The notes: generated by a model not told the origin, from the letters alone. A stretch of DNA of 64,000 nucleotides from Pseudomonas brassicacearum (GCF_003732265.1 NZ_MOBK01000001.1:682001-746000), one strand, 5' to 3'; shown: positions 25,802-35,163, counted from the stretch's first letter. A program made the numbers and translations.

Positions 25802-26161
25802 TTACTTAGGGGGTTCTATTTTATCCAGCACGCCGTTTGCCGTGATCTCGGCCACCATGATGCTGTTTGAAATGCCCAGCAGTGCGTAGCGCGCCTCTCC
25901 CTCCAGATGATCCACCAACTGATGGACCATCACGTCGATCGAGGCCAGTGTCTCGACCAAAAATACGCCCAGGGTTTCGGCGGTGGCGTGCGGGTCCACG
26001 GAAAACAGCGTGCTGCGGGTTCGCGGTTTGGCTTTGATATCGGCGCTCGACGGGAAGTGGAAGTCGAGGGCGCGTTCGGCGGCTTCGTTGAGTTTTTTGG
26101 AATCGGGTTCGTATGGGGATGCCGGATCGGTGTCCGGTGGGTTCGGCGTTACTTTGAACAT
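25802..26161 (-). CDS. DUF6124-family protein, copy A
   Basis: A 119-residue protein of unknown function. It starts MFKVTPNPPDTDPASPYEPD, has a SKKLNEAAERALDFHF helix, and ends ISNSIMVAEITANGVLDKIEPPK. By eye, 110 of 119 residues match copy B at 57364. The in-frame extension to 26305 runs through the structured leader and is not supported by homology. No strong ribosome-binding site is adjacent to the ATG; AGAGAAG lies a few bases upstream. The protein is predicted soluble and helical. Its leader suggests post-transcriptional control. Confidence 0.8.
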   Translation of the reverse strand: MFKVTPNPPDTDPASPYEPDSKKLNEAAERALDFHFPSSADIKAKPRTRSTLFSVDPHATAETLGVFLVETLASIDVMVHQLVDHLEGEARYALLGISNSIMVAEITANGVLDKIEPPK

Positions 26162-26524
26162 TTGCTTGCTTCTCTGATTGAGTGCCAACCCTCCTGCTGC
26201 TAAACGAGAGGGAGGCAGCTGTGCGCAGGTTAGCAGACCGGGGAAGCTAGCAAAGCCGGCGCGCCCGAAGGCGCCCTGCGCACAACCACCATCAAATTCA
26301 GGCATGGGAATGCCTGACTGACAAGCGCTTGTACACCTTGCTTATAACCCCGGGCTGCTAAACCCGACCACTGATGGGCAGTGGCAGGGAAACGATAGAG
26401 GCCAGGGCCAGAGCGCACAAGCCGGCGGATTCTGTCTTACCCGTAGGCGATGGCGCAAGGCGTTGTAGCCTCCGAGTGGTAACCGAAGGCTTCATTTAAA
26501 CGCGGGTGATTTTTCTTGTTTAAG
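26162..26524 (-). ncRNA. Structured leader of DUF6124 copy A (candidate riboregulator)
   Basis: About 363 nt shared with copy B but not with flanking DNA. Elements in plus-strand coordinates: TTAAAC/GTTTAA stem 26496-26501/26518-26523 with a 16-base A-rich (minus-strand) loop; CCACTG/CAGTGG 26368-26373/26379-26384; CGGG/CCCG 26351-26354/26363-26366 with loop CTGCTAAA; TGTGCGCAGG/CCTGCGCACA 26220-26229/26275-26284 enclosing GCGCC-CGAA-GGCGC; CCCTCC/GGGAGG 26189-26194/26210-26215 with loop holding CTGCTAA. TTAGCAG at 26230-26236 can pair with either CTGCTAA loop (26355-26361 or 26197-26203). Copy B preserves all of this with compensatory changes. A promoter is not evident. Confidence 0.65.
26358..26495 (-). 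CDS. Conserved short ORF in leader A
   Basis: A 45-codon ORF starting ATG 26495. The product begins MKPSVTTRRLQRLAPSPTGK and continues TESAGLCALALASIV. The first 27 codons are nearly identical in copy B (RLQRLAPTPTGKTESAGLC) and then diverge, and the stop codons differ. A clear ribosome-binding site is lacking. The conservation may therefore reflect RNA structure rather than a peptide; a leader peptide is the alternative. Confidence 0.4.
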   Translation of the reverse strand: MKPSVTTRRLQRLAPSPTGKTESAGLCALALASIVSLPLPISGRV

Positions 26525-26692
26525 ACAGCCTTCGCCTGAACACGCGTTGTACTAAGTGCTGCTACGCTTCAAACATTAACTTTCGCGCTTTCCAACACAC
26601 TGGCGCACACACTCTCTGCAGGCTGATGGAACAGCCGAATGACCAGATCCTGCGCCCAAGCGAATCAGACTTCGTTGAGCAAAGGAGTGAAC

Positions 26693-28111
26693 ATGCCGCC
26701 CCGTAAAAACAAGCCTACCGACAGCAAGTCAGGGCAATCGCAAGACGACGGGGAAGAACGGGTCTTTCACTCACGCAAGGAACGTCTGTACGCCGGCGAG
26801 CAATTACGCGCGCGTTTGCCGCATGCCCTTCACGCCGAATGGAAACCCGCGCGCAAACACCGCGACCCAATCGCACTCCTCGAAGAATCCAATCGCTATC
26901 GACTGCCCAATCTGGTGCCCGTGCGCTACGGGCGCATGCTGGCCAGCCCCTTCACCTTTTTACGCGGTTCCTCGGGGTTGATGGCGCATGACCTGGCCGC
27001 AACGCCGACCACCGGCTACCAGGTGCAGGCGTGCGGTGATTGCCACCTGATGAACTTCGGGTTGTTCGCGACGCCTGAGCGCAATCTGATCTTCGACATC
27101 AACGACTTCGACGAAACCCTCCCCGCCCCTTGGGAATGGGATGTCAAACGCCTGGCAATCAGTTTCGCCGTGGCCGCCCGCGACAACCGCCTCAGCGACA
27201 AAGCAGCAAAAGCCAGTGCCGCCGAATGCGTGCGTGCCTACCGCGAGTACCTGCGCAAATTTTCCAAGATGAGCCCGATGGAAGTCTGGTACGACTGCCT
27301 GGATGCCCAAGCGATCGTCGACATGGCACCCAATGCTGAGATCAAGAAAATCCGTGAGCAATTGGTCGCCAAGGCCAAGCTGCGTGTTGGCGATTACCTT
27401 TATCCCAAAATCAGCGGTGAAGTCGGAGGGCGACGGCGCCTGATCGATCAACCGCCGATTCTGTTTCACGTCTATGAAAAGGGCTTCGTGCGTAACGTCC
27501 ATCTGGCGCTGCAAGATTATCGATTGTCGCTGCCCCATGAACGGCGCGTGCTGTTCGATCGCTACCGTCTCGAAGACATTGCCGTCAAAGCGGTCGGCAT
27601 CGGCAGCGTCGGTACTTATTGTTTCGTCGGCCTGTTCTTTTCCGCAGAAAATCACCCGTTGCTCCTGCAATTCAAGGAAGCCTGTCCCTCGGTACTCGCG
27701 CCTTATGCCGGCAAGAGCGACTACGAAAACCAGGGGCAGCGTGTCGTCACGGGGCAGCGTCTGATGCAGTCGTCCAGCGACATCTTTCTGGGCTGGACCC
27801 GCGGCCAGAACGGTCGCTACTACTTTGTGCGTCAGTTGCGAGACATGAAAATGTCAGCGCCCATCGAGGGCATTACCGCCGCACGATTGAAAATGTACGC
27901 CGAGTGGTGCGGTCTGACCCTGGCCCGTGCTCACGCGAAATCGGGGGATGCTGCGCTCATCAGTGGCTACCTGGGCAAGACAGACTCCTTCGACCAGGCC
28001 ATCGGGAAATTTGCCCTCACCTATGCCGATCAAAACGCTAAAGACCATGCCACGCTGCTGGCCGCCGAGAAATCAGGGCGGATTATTGCGTTGAGAGAGG
28101 AGGAGTTATGA
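26693..28111 (+). CDS. DUF2252-family protein
   Basis: A 472-residue protein of the DUF2252 family, uncharacterised but with a kinase-like (aminoglycoside phosphotransferase-type) pattern. Seen here are FTFLRGSSGLMAHDLA, the GDCHLMNFGLFATPERNLIFDINDFDETLPAPWEWDVKRLA core near 110-150, and a C-terminal GLTLARAHAKSGD segment. The HLMNFG and DINDFDE stretches resemble the catalytic and metal-binding loops of small-molecule kinases. ATG 26693 follows AAGGAG and is preferred to an in-frame ATG at 26639. The gene ends at a strong terminator. Substrate unknown. Confidence 0.82.
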   Translation: MPPRKNKPTDSKSGQSQDDGEERVFHSRKERLYAGEQLRARLPHALHAEWKPARKHRDPIALLEESNRYRLPNLVPVRYGRMLASPFTFLRGSSGLMAHDLAATPTTGYQVQACGDCHLMNFGLFATPERNLIFDINDFDETLPAPWEWDVKRLAISFAVAARDNRLSDKAAKASAAECVRAYREYLRKFSKMSPMEVWYDCLDAQAIVDMAPNAEIKKIREQLVAKAKLRVGDYLYPKISGEVGGRRRLIDQPPILFHVYEKGFVRNVHLALQDYRLSLPHERRVLFDRYRLEDIAVKAVGIGSVGTYCFVGLFFSAENHPLLLQFKEACPSVLAPYAGKSDYENQGQRVVTGQRLMQSSSDIFLGWTRGQNGRYYFVRQLRDMKMSAPIEGITAARLKMYAEWCGLTLARAHAKSGDAALISGYLGKTDSFDQAIGKFALTYADQNAKDHATLLAAEKSGRIIALREEEL

Positions 28112-28170
28112 GGCCGGCGAGATAGTGCGCGTCTGTCATGAATAGCCAAGCGACTGTCGTCGAATGAAAA

Positions 28171-28194
28171 GCGCCCCCGATTCGGGGGCTTTTT
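28171..28194 (+). terminator. Rho-independent terminator after the DUF2252 gene
   Basis: GCCCCCGA and TCGGGGGC form a perfect stem followed by TTTTT, 60 bases after the stop codon. Confidence 0.9.
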
Positions 28195-28311
28195 AATGGG
28201 AGTCATAAAAAAGCATCTGGCGCTTGAGCCCGTCTGATCGCCCACAAGGCGAACACGATTGCTCCGCCTGAGCCACGAGTGGCCTGGTGCACCAAGCAAG
28301 AGAATAACAAT

Positions 28312-29634
28312 ATGAAAAGCTTGAAAAGTCTTCTGGCTGCTTCACTCCTGATGGCACTGGCCATTGATGCCCAGGCCTATGTATCGAGTCAGCAAGCTGC
28401 CGAACTGGGCACCAACCTGACGCTGGTCGGCGCTGAAAAGGCCGGTAATGCCGACGGCTCCATCCCGCCCTATAACGGTGGCCTGACCACTGCCCCTGCC
28501 AGTTTCAAGATCGGCGACAGCATGCGCCCCGATCCCTATGCGCACGAGAAACCGCTGCTGGTAATCAATGGCCGCAACGTTGATCAGTACAAGGGCATGC
28601 TGACCGCCACCACCATCGAGTTGGCCAAGCGCTACCCCGGTTACCGCATCGACGTGTTCCCGACCCACCGCACCGCATCGTTGCCGCAGACGGTGCTGGA
28701 CAACAGCCGCAAGAACGCCACCGCCGCCCGGTCCCTCAATGGCGGAATTGCCTTCGACAATGTATTGCCCGGTGTGCCGTTCCCGATGCCGCAATCGGGT
28801 GCCGAAGCAATGTGGAATTTCCTGCTGCGCTACCAGGGCGTCAACATCCAATCCAAATACGACTCCTGGAATGTCGACTCGGCGGGGGTGGCAAGCCTGG
28901 CCGTCACCGGCGAAGCCTTCGTCTCCTTCCCGATCTACGAGAACCTGTCGAAGCCCATCAACAACTCCGACCTCTACTACCAGTTGAAGCTGTCCTATAC
29001 CAGCCCTGCGCGGCGCGCTGGTGAGTCGATCATGCTGAAGAACGCCACCAACCCGCTGCAACGTCCTGGCCGTGCCTGGCAGTACATGCCGGCCCAGCGC
29101 CGGGTCAAACAGATTTCGATCCTGGCCTACGACACACCGAACCCAGGCACCGCCCGCGCCCTGGAACTGTATGACTGGACGCTGGTGGGCAAGCAAGAAA
29201 TGATCGTGCCCTACAACACCTACAAACTGACCTACGCGCGGGAGGCCAAGTCGCTGACCACCCCCAATTACCTGTCCCCGGACTTCGTGCGCTGGGAGAA
29301 ACATCGGGTCTACGTGGTGGAAGGCAACCTCAAGCCTGGCGCCAGTCACATCTACCAGAAGCGCCGCTTTTACCTGGATGAAGACACCTGGGCGGCGGTG
29401 GCCTCCGATCAGTACGACACAAGTGGCAAGCTGTACCGTGGCTCTTTCGCGTTCCTCAGCCAGAGCTATGACGAGCAGGTCCCGGATGCCACGCCTTTCA
29501 TGACGTACGACCTGTCGCGCGGCTCCTACAACATCAATGGCGTGGTAGGCCCGCATGGCGGGATTCGGTATATCGAGCCGCTGTCGACGGCGCAATGGGT
29601 ACCGGAGTCGATGGCGGGTGCGGGTATTCGTTAG
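28312..29634 (+). CDS. DUF1329-family secreted protein (orphan copy)
   Basis: A 440-residue protein with a Sec signal peptide (MKSLKSLLAASLLMALAIDAQA). The family is related to outer-membrane lipoprotein-sorting (LolB-like) folds. Conserved blocks are LVGAEKAGNADGSIPPYNGG, RWEKHRVYVVEGNLKPGASH and YQKRRFYLDEDTW. A paralogue at 61764 sits in an operon with DUF1302, YCF48-like and RND genes. This copy has none of those partners and is convergent with the GGDEF-EAL gene. ATG 28312 is chosen because the signal peptide begins there. Function is unknown; a role in envelope lipid or hydrophobic ligand handling is commonly inferred. Confidence 0.88.
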   Translation: MKSLKSLLAASLLMALAIDAQAYVSSQQAAELGTNLTLVGAEKAGNADGSIPPYNGGLTTAPASFKIGDSMRPDPYAHEKPLLVINGRNVDQYKGMLTATTIELAKRYPGYRIDVFPTHRTASLPQTVLDNSRKNATAARSLNGGIAFDNVLPGVPFPMPQSGAEAMWNFLLRYQGVNIQSKYDSWNVDSAGVASLAVTGEAFVSFPIYENLSKPINNSDLYYQLKLSYTSPARRAGESIMLKNATNPLQRPGRAWQYMPAQRRVKQISILAYDTPNPGTARALELYDWTLVGKQEMIVPYNTYKLTYAREAKSLTTPNYLSPDFVRWEKHRVYVVEGNLKPGASHIYQKRRFYLDEDTWAAVASDQYDTSGKLYRGSFAFLSQSYDEQVPDATPFMTYDLSRGSYNINGVVGPHGGIRYIEPLSTAQWVPESMAGAGIR

Positions 29635-29645
29635 TTGGGGGGGGT

Positions 29646-32570
29646 TTAGTGAGCGCTTGGCGAAAGCGCCAGGCTGGATGAGGTAATCAGCGAACTCGCC
29701 AACAACGCCTCCAACCCCATCGGCTTGGCGAAGTAGTAACCCTGGGCCTGCCCCGCGCCTATTTCGCGCAGCAGCTCCAGGGTCGCTTCATCCTCGACAC
29801 CTTCGGCGACCACACTCAGGTCCAGCGATTCGGCCATCCGCACAATCGCCCGGACGATGGCGCGGCTGCGCGCACTGGTGGTCAGTTCGAGGATGAACGA
29901 CTTGTCGATCTTCAAACCGCTAAACCGGTATTGATGCACATAGCTCAGGGATGAAAACCCTGCGCCGAAGTCATCGAGCACCACCGACATGCCGTTGTCG
30001 GCCAATTGCTGCATGGTCAGGCGTGCGATGGCCGGCTCGGCCACCAGCGCACCTTCGGTCAACTCCAGGCAGATCCGCGAGGGCGCGACCCCGTGCCGCG
30101 CCAACAGGGCAAGCACTTCACTGGCGAAGTCCGGGCGCGTCATGCTGTAGCTGGAGCAATTGACGTGCACCGCAGGCCAGCCTGCATGCTCGGGCTGTGC
30201 GAGGATCACCGCAATGCTGGTGAGCATGTACAGGTCCAGTCGACCGATCAGGCGCAAACCTTCGACATCCGGTAAAAACTCGCCCGGCGCGATCACCCGG
30301 CCGCCCGGTTGATGCCAGCGCACCAGCGCTTCAAGGGCGACCAGTTCGCCGGTTTCAACGCTGACGATCGGCTGGAAATACGGCAGCAGTTCATCGGTAC
30401 GCTTGAGCGCGTTGCGCAAGGCCCCTTCCCGCTCGACCTGGTCCGAGACTTCCCGGCGCACTTCCTGGTTGAACACCGCGTAGCTATCACGCCCGGCGCT
30501 CTTGACCCGGTACATCGCCGCATCGGCATCGCGCAGCAAGTCGGCAGGCTCGTGATGAAACTGACTGTCGGCGCTGACGATACCGATGCTGCAGGACGAA
30601 AAAACTTCGTGGCCGTTGATGAAAAACGGCAGGTCGAACGCCACCAGAATCCGTTCGGCGATTTCGATCACCACCTCCAGCGAGGCCTCGGGCGCCAGCA
30701 CCGAAAACTCATCGCCCCCCAGGCGTGCCAGCATGTCGGTTTCGCGCAGGCAACCACGCAGACGCTGGGCGGCCTGCATCAACAGCAGGTCGCCGAAGTG
30801 GTGGCCGAGGCTGTCGTTGACCATTTTGAAACGGTCGAGGTCGATGAACATTACCGCCAGGTGCCCGCCTGCGCGGCCGAACTCCGACCAGGCCTGACTC
30901 AGGCGCTGTTGCAGGTAGGTACGATTCGGCAGCCCGGTCAGCGCATCGTGGGAGTTTTCATGTTGCAACTTGGCATTGGCGTGATCGAGCTCGCGGGTGC
31001 GGTTCTGCACCCGGGCCTCCAGTTTGAGGTTGGCGGCATGGATCGCTTCGGCAGCCGTGCGGCGTGACAGCGCAGTGTCGATGTGCCGCGACACAAACGT
31101 GAGCAGCTCCTGGTCACGCAAGGAATACTTCACCTGCGAGGTATAGCTCTGCACCGCCAGCACGCCGCGCACCACATCGCCATCGAACAACGGAATGCCC
31201 AGCCACGAGTAAGACCGGACAGACGGATTGGCCAGTTCGATTTCACCGTTCGCCGCCAATCGTTCAGCCTCGCCGACGTTGATCAGGCAAGGTCGGCGCT
31301 GACGGATAACGTACTCGGTCAAGCCCCGGCAGTCACGGCGTGCCGGTGGGCAGATGGTCTGCCGCTCATCGACGTAATACGGAAAGGTCACTTCGCTGAT
31401 CGCGTCATCAAACAGCGCGATATAGAAGTTTCGCGCGAACAGCAGATCACCGACGATGCCGTGCAAGGTTTGGAACAACTCAGCCATGTCGCCGGGCTGG
31501 CTCGACAGTTCGGCAATCTGGAACAGCGCGCTTTGCAGATGCTCGGCGCGCTGTCGGTCGGCCACTTCCTGCCGCAACGCGTCGTTGACGGCGGACAACT
31601 CCAGGGTGCGGCGCATCACCGTCTCTTCCAGGTCTTCGCGGTGCAGAATCCGGTCCAGCGCCATGGCCACGTGGCGGGCTACCACCAGAAACAGTGCTCG
31701 GTCTTCAGCGCTGTAGGTCCGGGAAACTTCATAGACCTGCATGGCCAGCATGCCAAAGACGTCGTCCGAGGCGTTTTTCAACGGTGCGCCCATCCAGAAT
31801 TCGGGACGATCACCCACGCAGTAGAAACGGTCCTCGGCCTGCGCCGCGATGATGCCGGCGGCGTCGATCAGCAGCGGCTGGCCGGTGGTCAGTACCTGGC
31901 CGGTCAACGACAGGTGCGAAGGGTCGAGGTATTCGTAGTGCTGGGACTCCACGGCGTCCACGTCGATGATGTCGACGTAATACGGGTAGTCGATCTTGCC
32001 GGTGTGCGGGTCATACAGCGCGAGGTAGAAGTTCTCGGCGTCGATCAGGCTGGCCAGCAGCTGGTGAACTCCCACCAGGAACACCGAGCGGTCGCGGGTC
32101 GAACTGGCGAGGTAGGTAATTTCATACAGCACACGCTGAGTGATCTGCGCGCGGGCCAGGGTATTGGTCTGCACCTGAATGCCCAGGCGCAGGGCAAAAT
32201 CGGCGAGCGCCGGTTCCGCGGATTCATTGAGGGGGGCGAGTAACCAGCCGAGCACGCTTTCGCCTTTACCGGTCGGCCAGCGGTGCAAGCGTTGGGCCTG
32301 GCAAAAGGTGTCGAAGTCTTCATTCGCCACGCTTGACGGCCACTGCACCAGCGGGTCGCCCTGCCCGACCAGGTGCATTTGTTCACCGGCACGGTAAACC
32401 GCCCACGCGGTGGTGTGCACCCAGGTGCGTGCCGGGTTCAGCAATTGTTCGATGGTGTCCTTGTTGCCAGCGTAGGGCATGCCGACCTTATCCAGATGTC
32501 CATTCAGTTGAGATGCGACAACGTCGCAATCGTTCGATTGCCGCGGGGCGTCGGTCGGACGAACACTCAT
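29646..32570 (-). CDS. Hybrid diguanylate cyclase/phosphodiesterase with two GAF domains
   Basis: A 974-residue soluble signalling protein for cyclic-di-GMP turnover. Order: N-terminal region (1-130), GAF1 (about 150-310, with NFYLALYDPHTGKIDYPYYVD), a helical linker, GAF2 (about 345-500, with NFYIALFDDAISEVTFPYYVD), GGDEF near 618 in an intact RLGGDEF, and EAL near 747. EAL catalytic motifs are intact: ALEALVRW, ICLELTEG, DDFGAGFSS and VVAEGVED. The cyclase site also looks complete, so activity could go either way under GAF control. No membrane segment is seen. The two GAF domains are similar to each other, which points to internal duplication. Confidence 0.92.
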   Translation of the reverse strand: MSVRPTDAPRQSNDCDVVASQLNGHLDKVGMPYAGNKDTIEQLLNPARTWVHTTAWAVYRAGEQMHLVGQGDPLVQWPSSVANEDFDTFCQAQRLHRWPTGKGESVLGWLLAPLNESAEPALADFALRLGIQVQTNTLARAQITQRVLYEITYLASSTRDRSVFLVGVHQLLASLIDAENFYLALYDPHTGKIDYPYYVDIIDVDAVESQHYEYLDPSHLSLTGQVLTTGQPLLIDAAGIIAAQAEDRFYCVGDRPEFWMGAPLKNASDDVFGMLAMQVYEVSRTYSAEDRALFLVVARHVAMALDRILHREDLEETVMRRTLELSAVNDALRQEVADRQRAEHLQSALFQIAELSSQPGDMAELFQTLHGIVGDLLFARNFYIALFDDAISEVTFPYYVDERQTICPPARRDCRGLTEYVIRQRRPCLINVGEAERLAANGEIELANPSVRSYSWLGIPLFDGDVVRGVLAVQSYTSQVKYSLRDQELLTFVSRHIDTALSRRTAAEAIHAANLKLEARVQNRTRELDHANAKLQHENSHDALTGLPNRTYLQQRLSQAWSEFGRAGGHLAVMFIDLDRFKMVNDSLGHHFGDLLLMQAAQRLRGCLRETDMLARLGGDEFSVLAPEASLEVVIEIAERILVAFDLPFFINGHEVFSSCSIGIVSADSQFHHEPADLLRDADAAMYRVKSAGRDSYAVFNQEVRREVSDQVEREGALRNALKRTDELLPYFQPIVSVETGELVALEALVRWHQPGGRVIAPGEFLPDVEGLRLIGRLDLYMLTSIAVILAQPEHAGWPAVHVNCSSYSMTRPDFASEVLALLARHGVAPSRICLELTEGALVAEPAIARLTMQQLADNGMSVVLDDFGAGFSSLSYVHQYRFSGLKIDKSFILELTTSARSRAIVRAIVRMAESLDLSVVAEGVEDEATLELLREIGAGQAQGYYFAKPMGLEALLASSLITSSSLALSPSAH

Positions 32571-32706
32571 CAGCGCTCCCTGAGCCAGTAACTGGCGATA
32601 CTCACTTTCTGATTACTGGCAATGTGCCTGTTATCTTCCCGTTTAAAGCTAATGGGAGTTTTTTTCAATCGTTTTATTTTTTGATCACTCTAAATGGACG
32701 ACCGTC

Positions 32707-33402
32707 TCACACCAGCAGCTCAGTGATCCACCGGGCCTGCCGGGCGACGTCTTGCAGCTTCTCCTCAGGCACGGCCTGCCGCGCCCGGGCGAAGTGGGTC
32801 AACGTCTTCTGTTTCTCGCGCAGCACACGCTGCCACTTGGCCAGAAATTCCGGGTTGCGTGCCTGCATTTGCAGCGGGCCGAAGTACAGTTCCTCGGCGG
32901 TGTACATCACCGGACCAGCGCGCTCGGCAACGATGATTTCGTAGTCGAAGCGATTTTCCCGCAGCAGTTCCTCGCAGAGAATGCTGTAGCCATTTTCCAT
33001 CAGCCATTGGCGCAGTGGCTGCTCGCCACCGTTGGGCTGCAGGATCAAGCGCTCCTGCCCGCTCAGACGCGCCTTGCCGCTGTCGAGTATGTCGCGAATC
33101 GTCTCGCCGCCCATGCCGCAAATGCTGATCGCAGTGATCCCGTCGCCCGGCTCGATCGCCGCCAGCCCATTGGCCAGGCGCACGGTGATCCGCGCGTCCA
33201 GTTCGCTCTCGCGCACGGTGCGTTCGGCCGCGTGGAACGGCGTCAACGCCACCTCACCGGCAACTGCCGCCGCGATGGCGCCACGGCGCATCAACGCCAC
33301 CGGCAAGTAGCCGTGATCCGAGCCGATATCCGCCAGTCGCGCACCGGCGGGCACATGCGCCGCCACGCGTTCCAGGCGCATGGACAATGTCTGTTCGTTC
33401 AA
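32707..33402 (-). CDS. TrmK-family SAM-dependent methyltransferase
   Basis: A 231-residue Rossmann methyltransferase of COG2384. The SAM-binding motif I is RLADIGSDHGYLPVALMRRG (20-40), and SICGMGGETIRDIL follows near 95. The family includes TrmK, which makes N1-methyladenosine at position 22 of tRNA in Gram-positive bacteria. The C-terminal region (about 155-231) is a coiled-coil-like helical segment, as in TrmK. The tRNA target in Pseudomonas is not established. Confidence 0.85.
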   Translation of the reverse strand: MNEQTLSMRLERVAAHVPAGARLADIGSDHGYLPVALMRRGAIAAAVAGEVALTPFHAAERTVRESELDARITVRLANGLAAIEPGDGITAISICGMGGETIRDILDSGKARLSGQERLILQPNGGEQPLRQWLMENGYSILCEELLRENRFDYEIIVAERAGPVMYTAEELYFGPLQMQARNPEFLAKWQRVLREKQKTLTHFARARQAVPEEKLQDVARQARWITELLV

Positions 33403-33496
33403 CTGTAGATCCCTTTACCACGAATGTCCGGCACCGTTGGCCGGATCGGGACGCGATTGTGTCGGGCAATGCTGCGTATTACAAATCCCCTCGACC

Positions 33497-33525
33497 GGGG
33501 CCATGGTTTGTCCCTCCATGGCCCC
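33497..33525. repeat. Strong inverted repeat after the chemoreceptor gene
   Basis: GGGGCCATGG (33497-33506) and CCATGGCCCC (33516-33525) are exact inverted copies with a 9-base loop. It follows the chemoreceptor stop on the minus strand but has no T tract; it may still end or protect the transcript. Confidence 0.6.
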
Positions 33526-33540
33526 CGCGATCACCTTGCG

Positions 33541-35163
33541 TTACACCGAAAATCTCGCCACCAGACCGTTAAGCGAAACCGCCAGCCGCGACAGCTCCTG
33601 ACTGGCAGCGCTGGTTTGTGTCGCGCCGGCGGAGGTCTGCGACGCCAGCTCACGGATATTGGCGAGGTTGCCATCGACTTCCCGGGCGACTTGTGCCTGC
33701 TGCTCAGCCGCACTGGCGATCACCAGGTTGCGCTCATTGATCTGTGTGAACGACGAAGCAATCTGATCCAGTGCCTGCCCCGCGGCCTGGGCCACTTCCA
33801 GGGTGTCGCGTGCGCGGGTATTACTGCCTTGCATCGCATTGACCGCCTGCACCGTCCCTTGCTCGATGGCGCTGACCAGTTGCTCGATTTCCTGAGTCGA
33901 GCGCTGGGTACGATGCGCCAGACTGCGCACTTCATCGGCGACCACCGCAAAACCACGCCCGGCTTCCCCTGCCCTGGCCGCTTCGATGGCGGCGTTGAGT
34001 GCCAGTAGATTGGTTTGCTCGGCCACCGTGCGAATGACATCGACGACCTGGCTGATGTCGCGGACCCGGCCCGCCAGGTTTTCAACCTCTCCGGCCGTGG
34101 CCGTAACGCCGCTGGCCAGTTCGACAATCGCGTCGACGGTCCGCAACACCTGCTGCCGGCCGTGCTGCGCGGTCAGGTCCGACGCCCGTGTGGCATCGGC
34201 CGTGGAGCTCGCGTTGCGGGCAACATCTTCCGCGGCGCTGGTCATTTCGTTGATCGCCGTGGCCGCCTGTTCGATCTCGCCATTTTGCTGATGCAGCCCA
34301 CGGCTGGCATCTTCGGTCACGGCGCTCAATTCTTCGGCCGCCGACGCCAGTTGGTTCGACGACTCGGCAATGGCCATGATGGTGTCGCGCAGATTGCCCT
34401 GCATGGTGACCAATGCCGTCATCAACCGCGCCGGCTCGTCACTGCCGATCACCACGGTGCGCGTGGTGAGGTCACCGGTCGCCACCGTCTCGGCCAACCG
34501 GACCGATTGCAGCAGTGGCAGGACGATGCTGCGGATCAGGCCGACAGCCACGACGCATGACGCCAGCGCGACAACCAGCAGCACCCCGATCACGCCACTG
34601 CGGGCACTGTTGAAGACGTCGACGCTGTGGGCCGCAGCGCCACTGGCACCACGGTTGTTGAATTCGATCAGGTCGGTGAGGGTCTTGCTCAGCGCATCCG
34701 CACGCGGGTTCATCTCACCATTGATCATGTCCCGCGCTTCGTCGAGTTGATCCTTGCGCGACAAATCGATCACTTTGGCCTGAAGCGACATGTAGGCCGC
34801 TTCGGCAGCCTTGAAGCGCTCGAACATCGCCCGGTCTTCATCGACAAGAATGGTTTTCTCGTACTGTCCCATCGCTTTTCGGGTTTCGGCCTTGAGCACG
34901 TCGATCTTGCTGTAGTTCTGCTCAAGGCTCTGTGGGTCGCGGCTGATCATGACGCGCAGGGTCAGGGCGCGGATACGTTGCACATTTTGCGCGCCATTAC
35001 TCAAGGCCATCACGCCGGGCAGCCAATCGTCACTGATTTGCCGGGTGCTCTCACGCATATCGTCCAGTTTGGATAACGCAAAGATCCCCAACCCTGCGGT
35101 CAACGCCGCAACCAGGGCGAAACCAATGGAGGCACGCCAAGCGATACTGATATTCCTGAGCAT
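33541..35163 (-). CDS. Methyl-accepting chemotaxis protein
   Basis: A 540-residue chemoreceptor. TM1 is near residues 10-32. A periplasmic four-helix-bundle domain (about 33-190) follows, then TM2 (about 190-212, [20 protein letters not shown]). HAMP covers about 213-265 and the signalling domain 270-540. The highly conserved hairpin tip is [19 protein letters not shown], and flanking stretches carry methylation-type Glu/Gln pairs. The periplasmic domain resembles 4HB_MCP receptors for small molecules. The ligand is unknown. No chemotaxis genes are adjacent. Confidence 0.92.
   Translation of the reverse strand: MLRNISIAWRASIGFALVAALTAGLGIFALSKLDDMRESTRQISDDWLPGVMALSNGAQNVQRIRALTLRVMISRDPQSLEQNYSKIDVLKAETRKAMGQYEKTILVDEDRAMFERFKAAEAAYMSLQAKVIDLSRKDQLDEARDMINGEMNPRADALSKTLTDLIEFNNRGASGAAAHSVDVFNSARSGVIGVLLVVALASCVVAVGLIRSIVLPLLQSVRLAETVATGDLTTRTVVIGSDEPARLMTALVTMQGNLRDTIMAIAESSNQLASAAEELSAVTEDASRGLHQQNGEIEQAATAINEMTSAAEDVARNASSTADATRASDLTAQHGRQQVLRTVDAIVELASGVTATAGEVENLAGRVRDISQVVDVIRTVAEQTNLLALNAAIEAARAGEAGRGFAVVADEVRSLAHRTQRSTQEIEQLVSAIEQGTVQAVNAMQGSNTRARDTLEVAQAAGQALDQIASSFTQINERNLVIASAAEQQAQVAREVDGNLANIRELASQTSAGATQTSAASQELSRLAVSLNGLVARFSV

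Noticed and set aside
26230..26418. 62-codon minus-strand ORF across leader A (contains YRFPATAHQWSGL)
   Set aside because: It runs through the paired structural elements, and the matching frame in copy B is not preserved; likely a spurious translation of a structured RNA.
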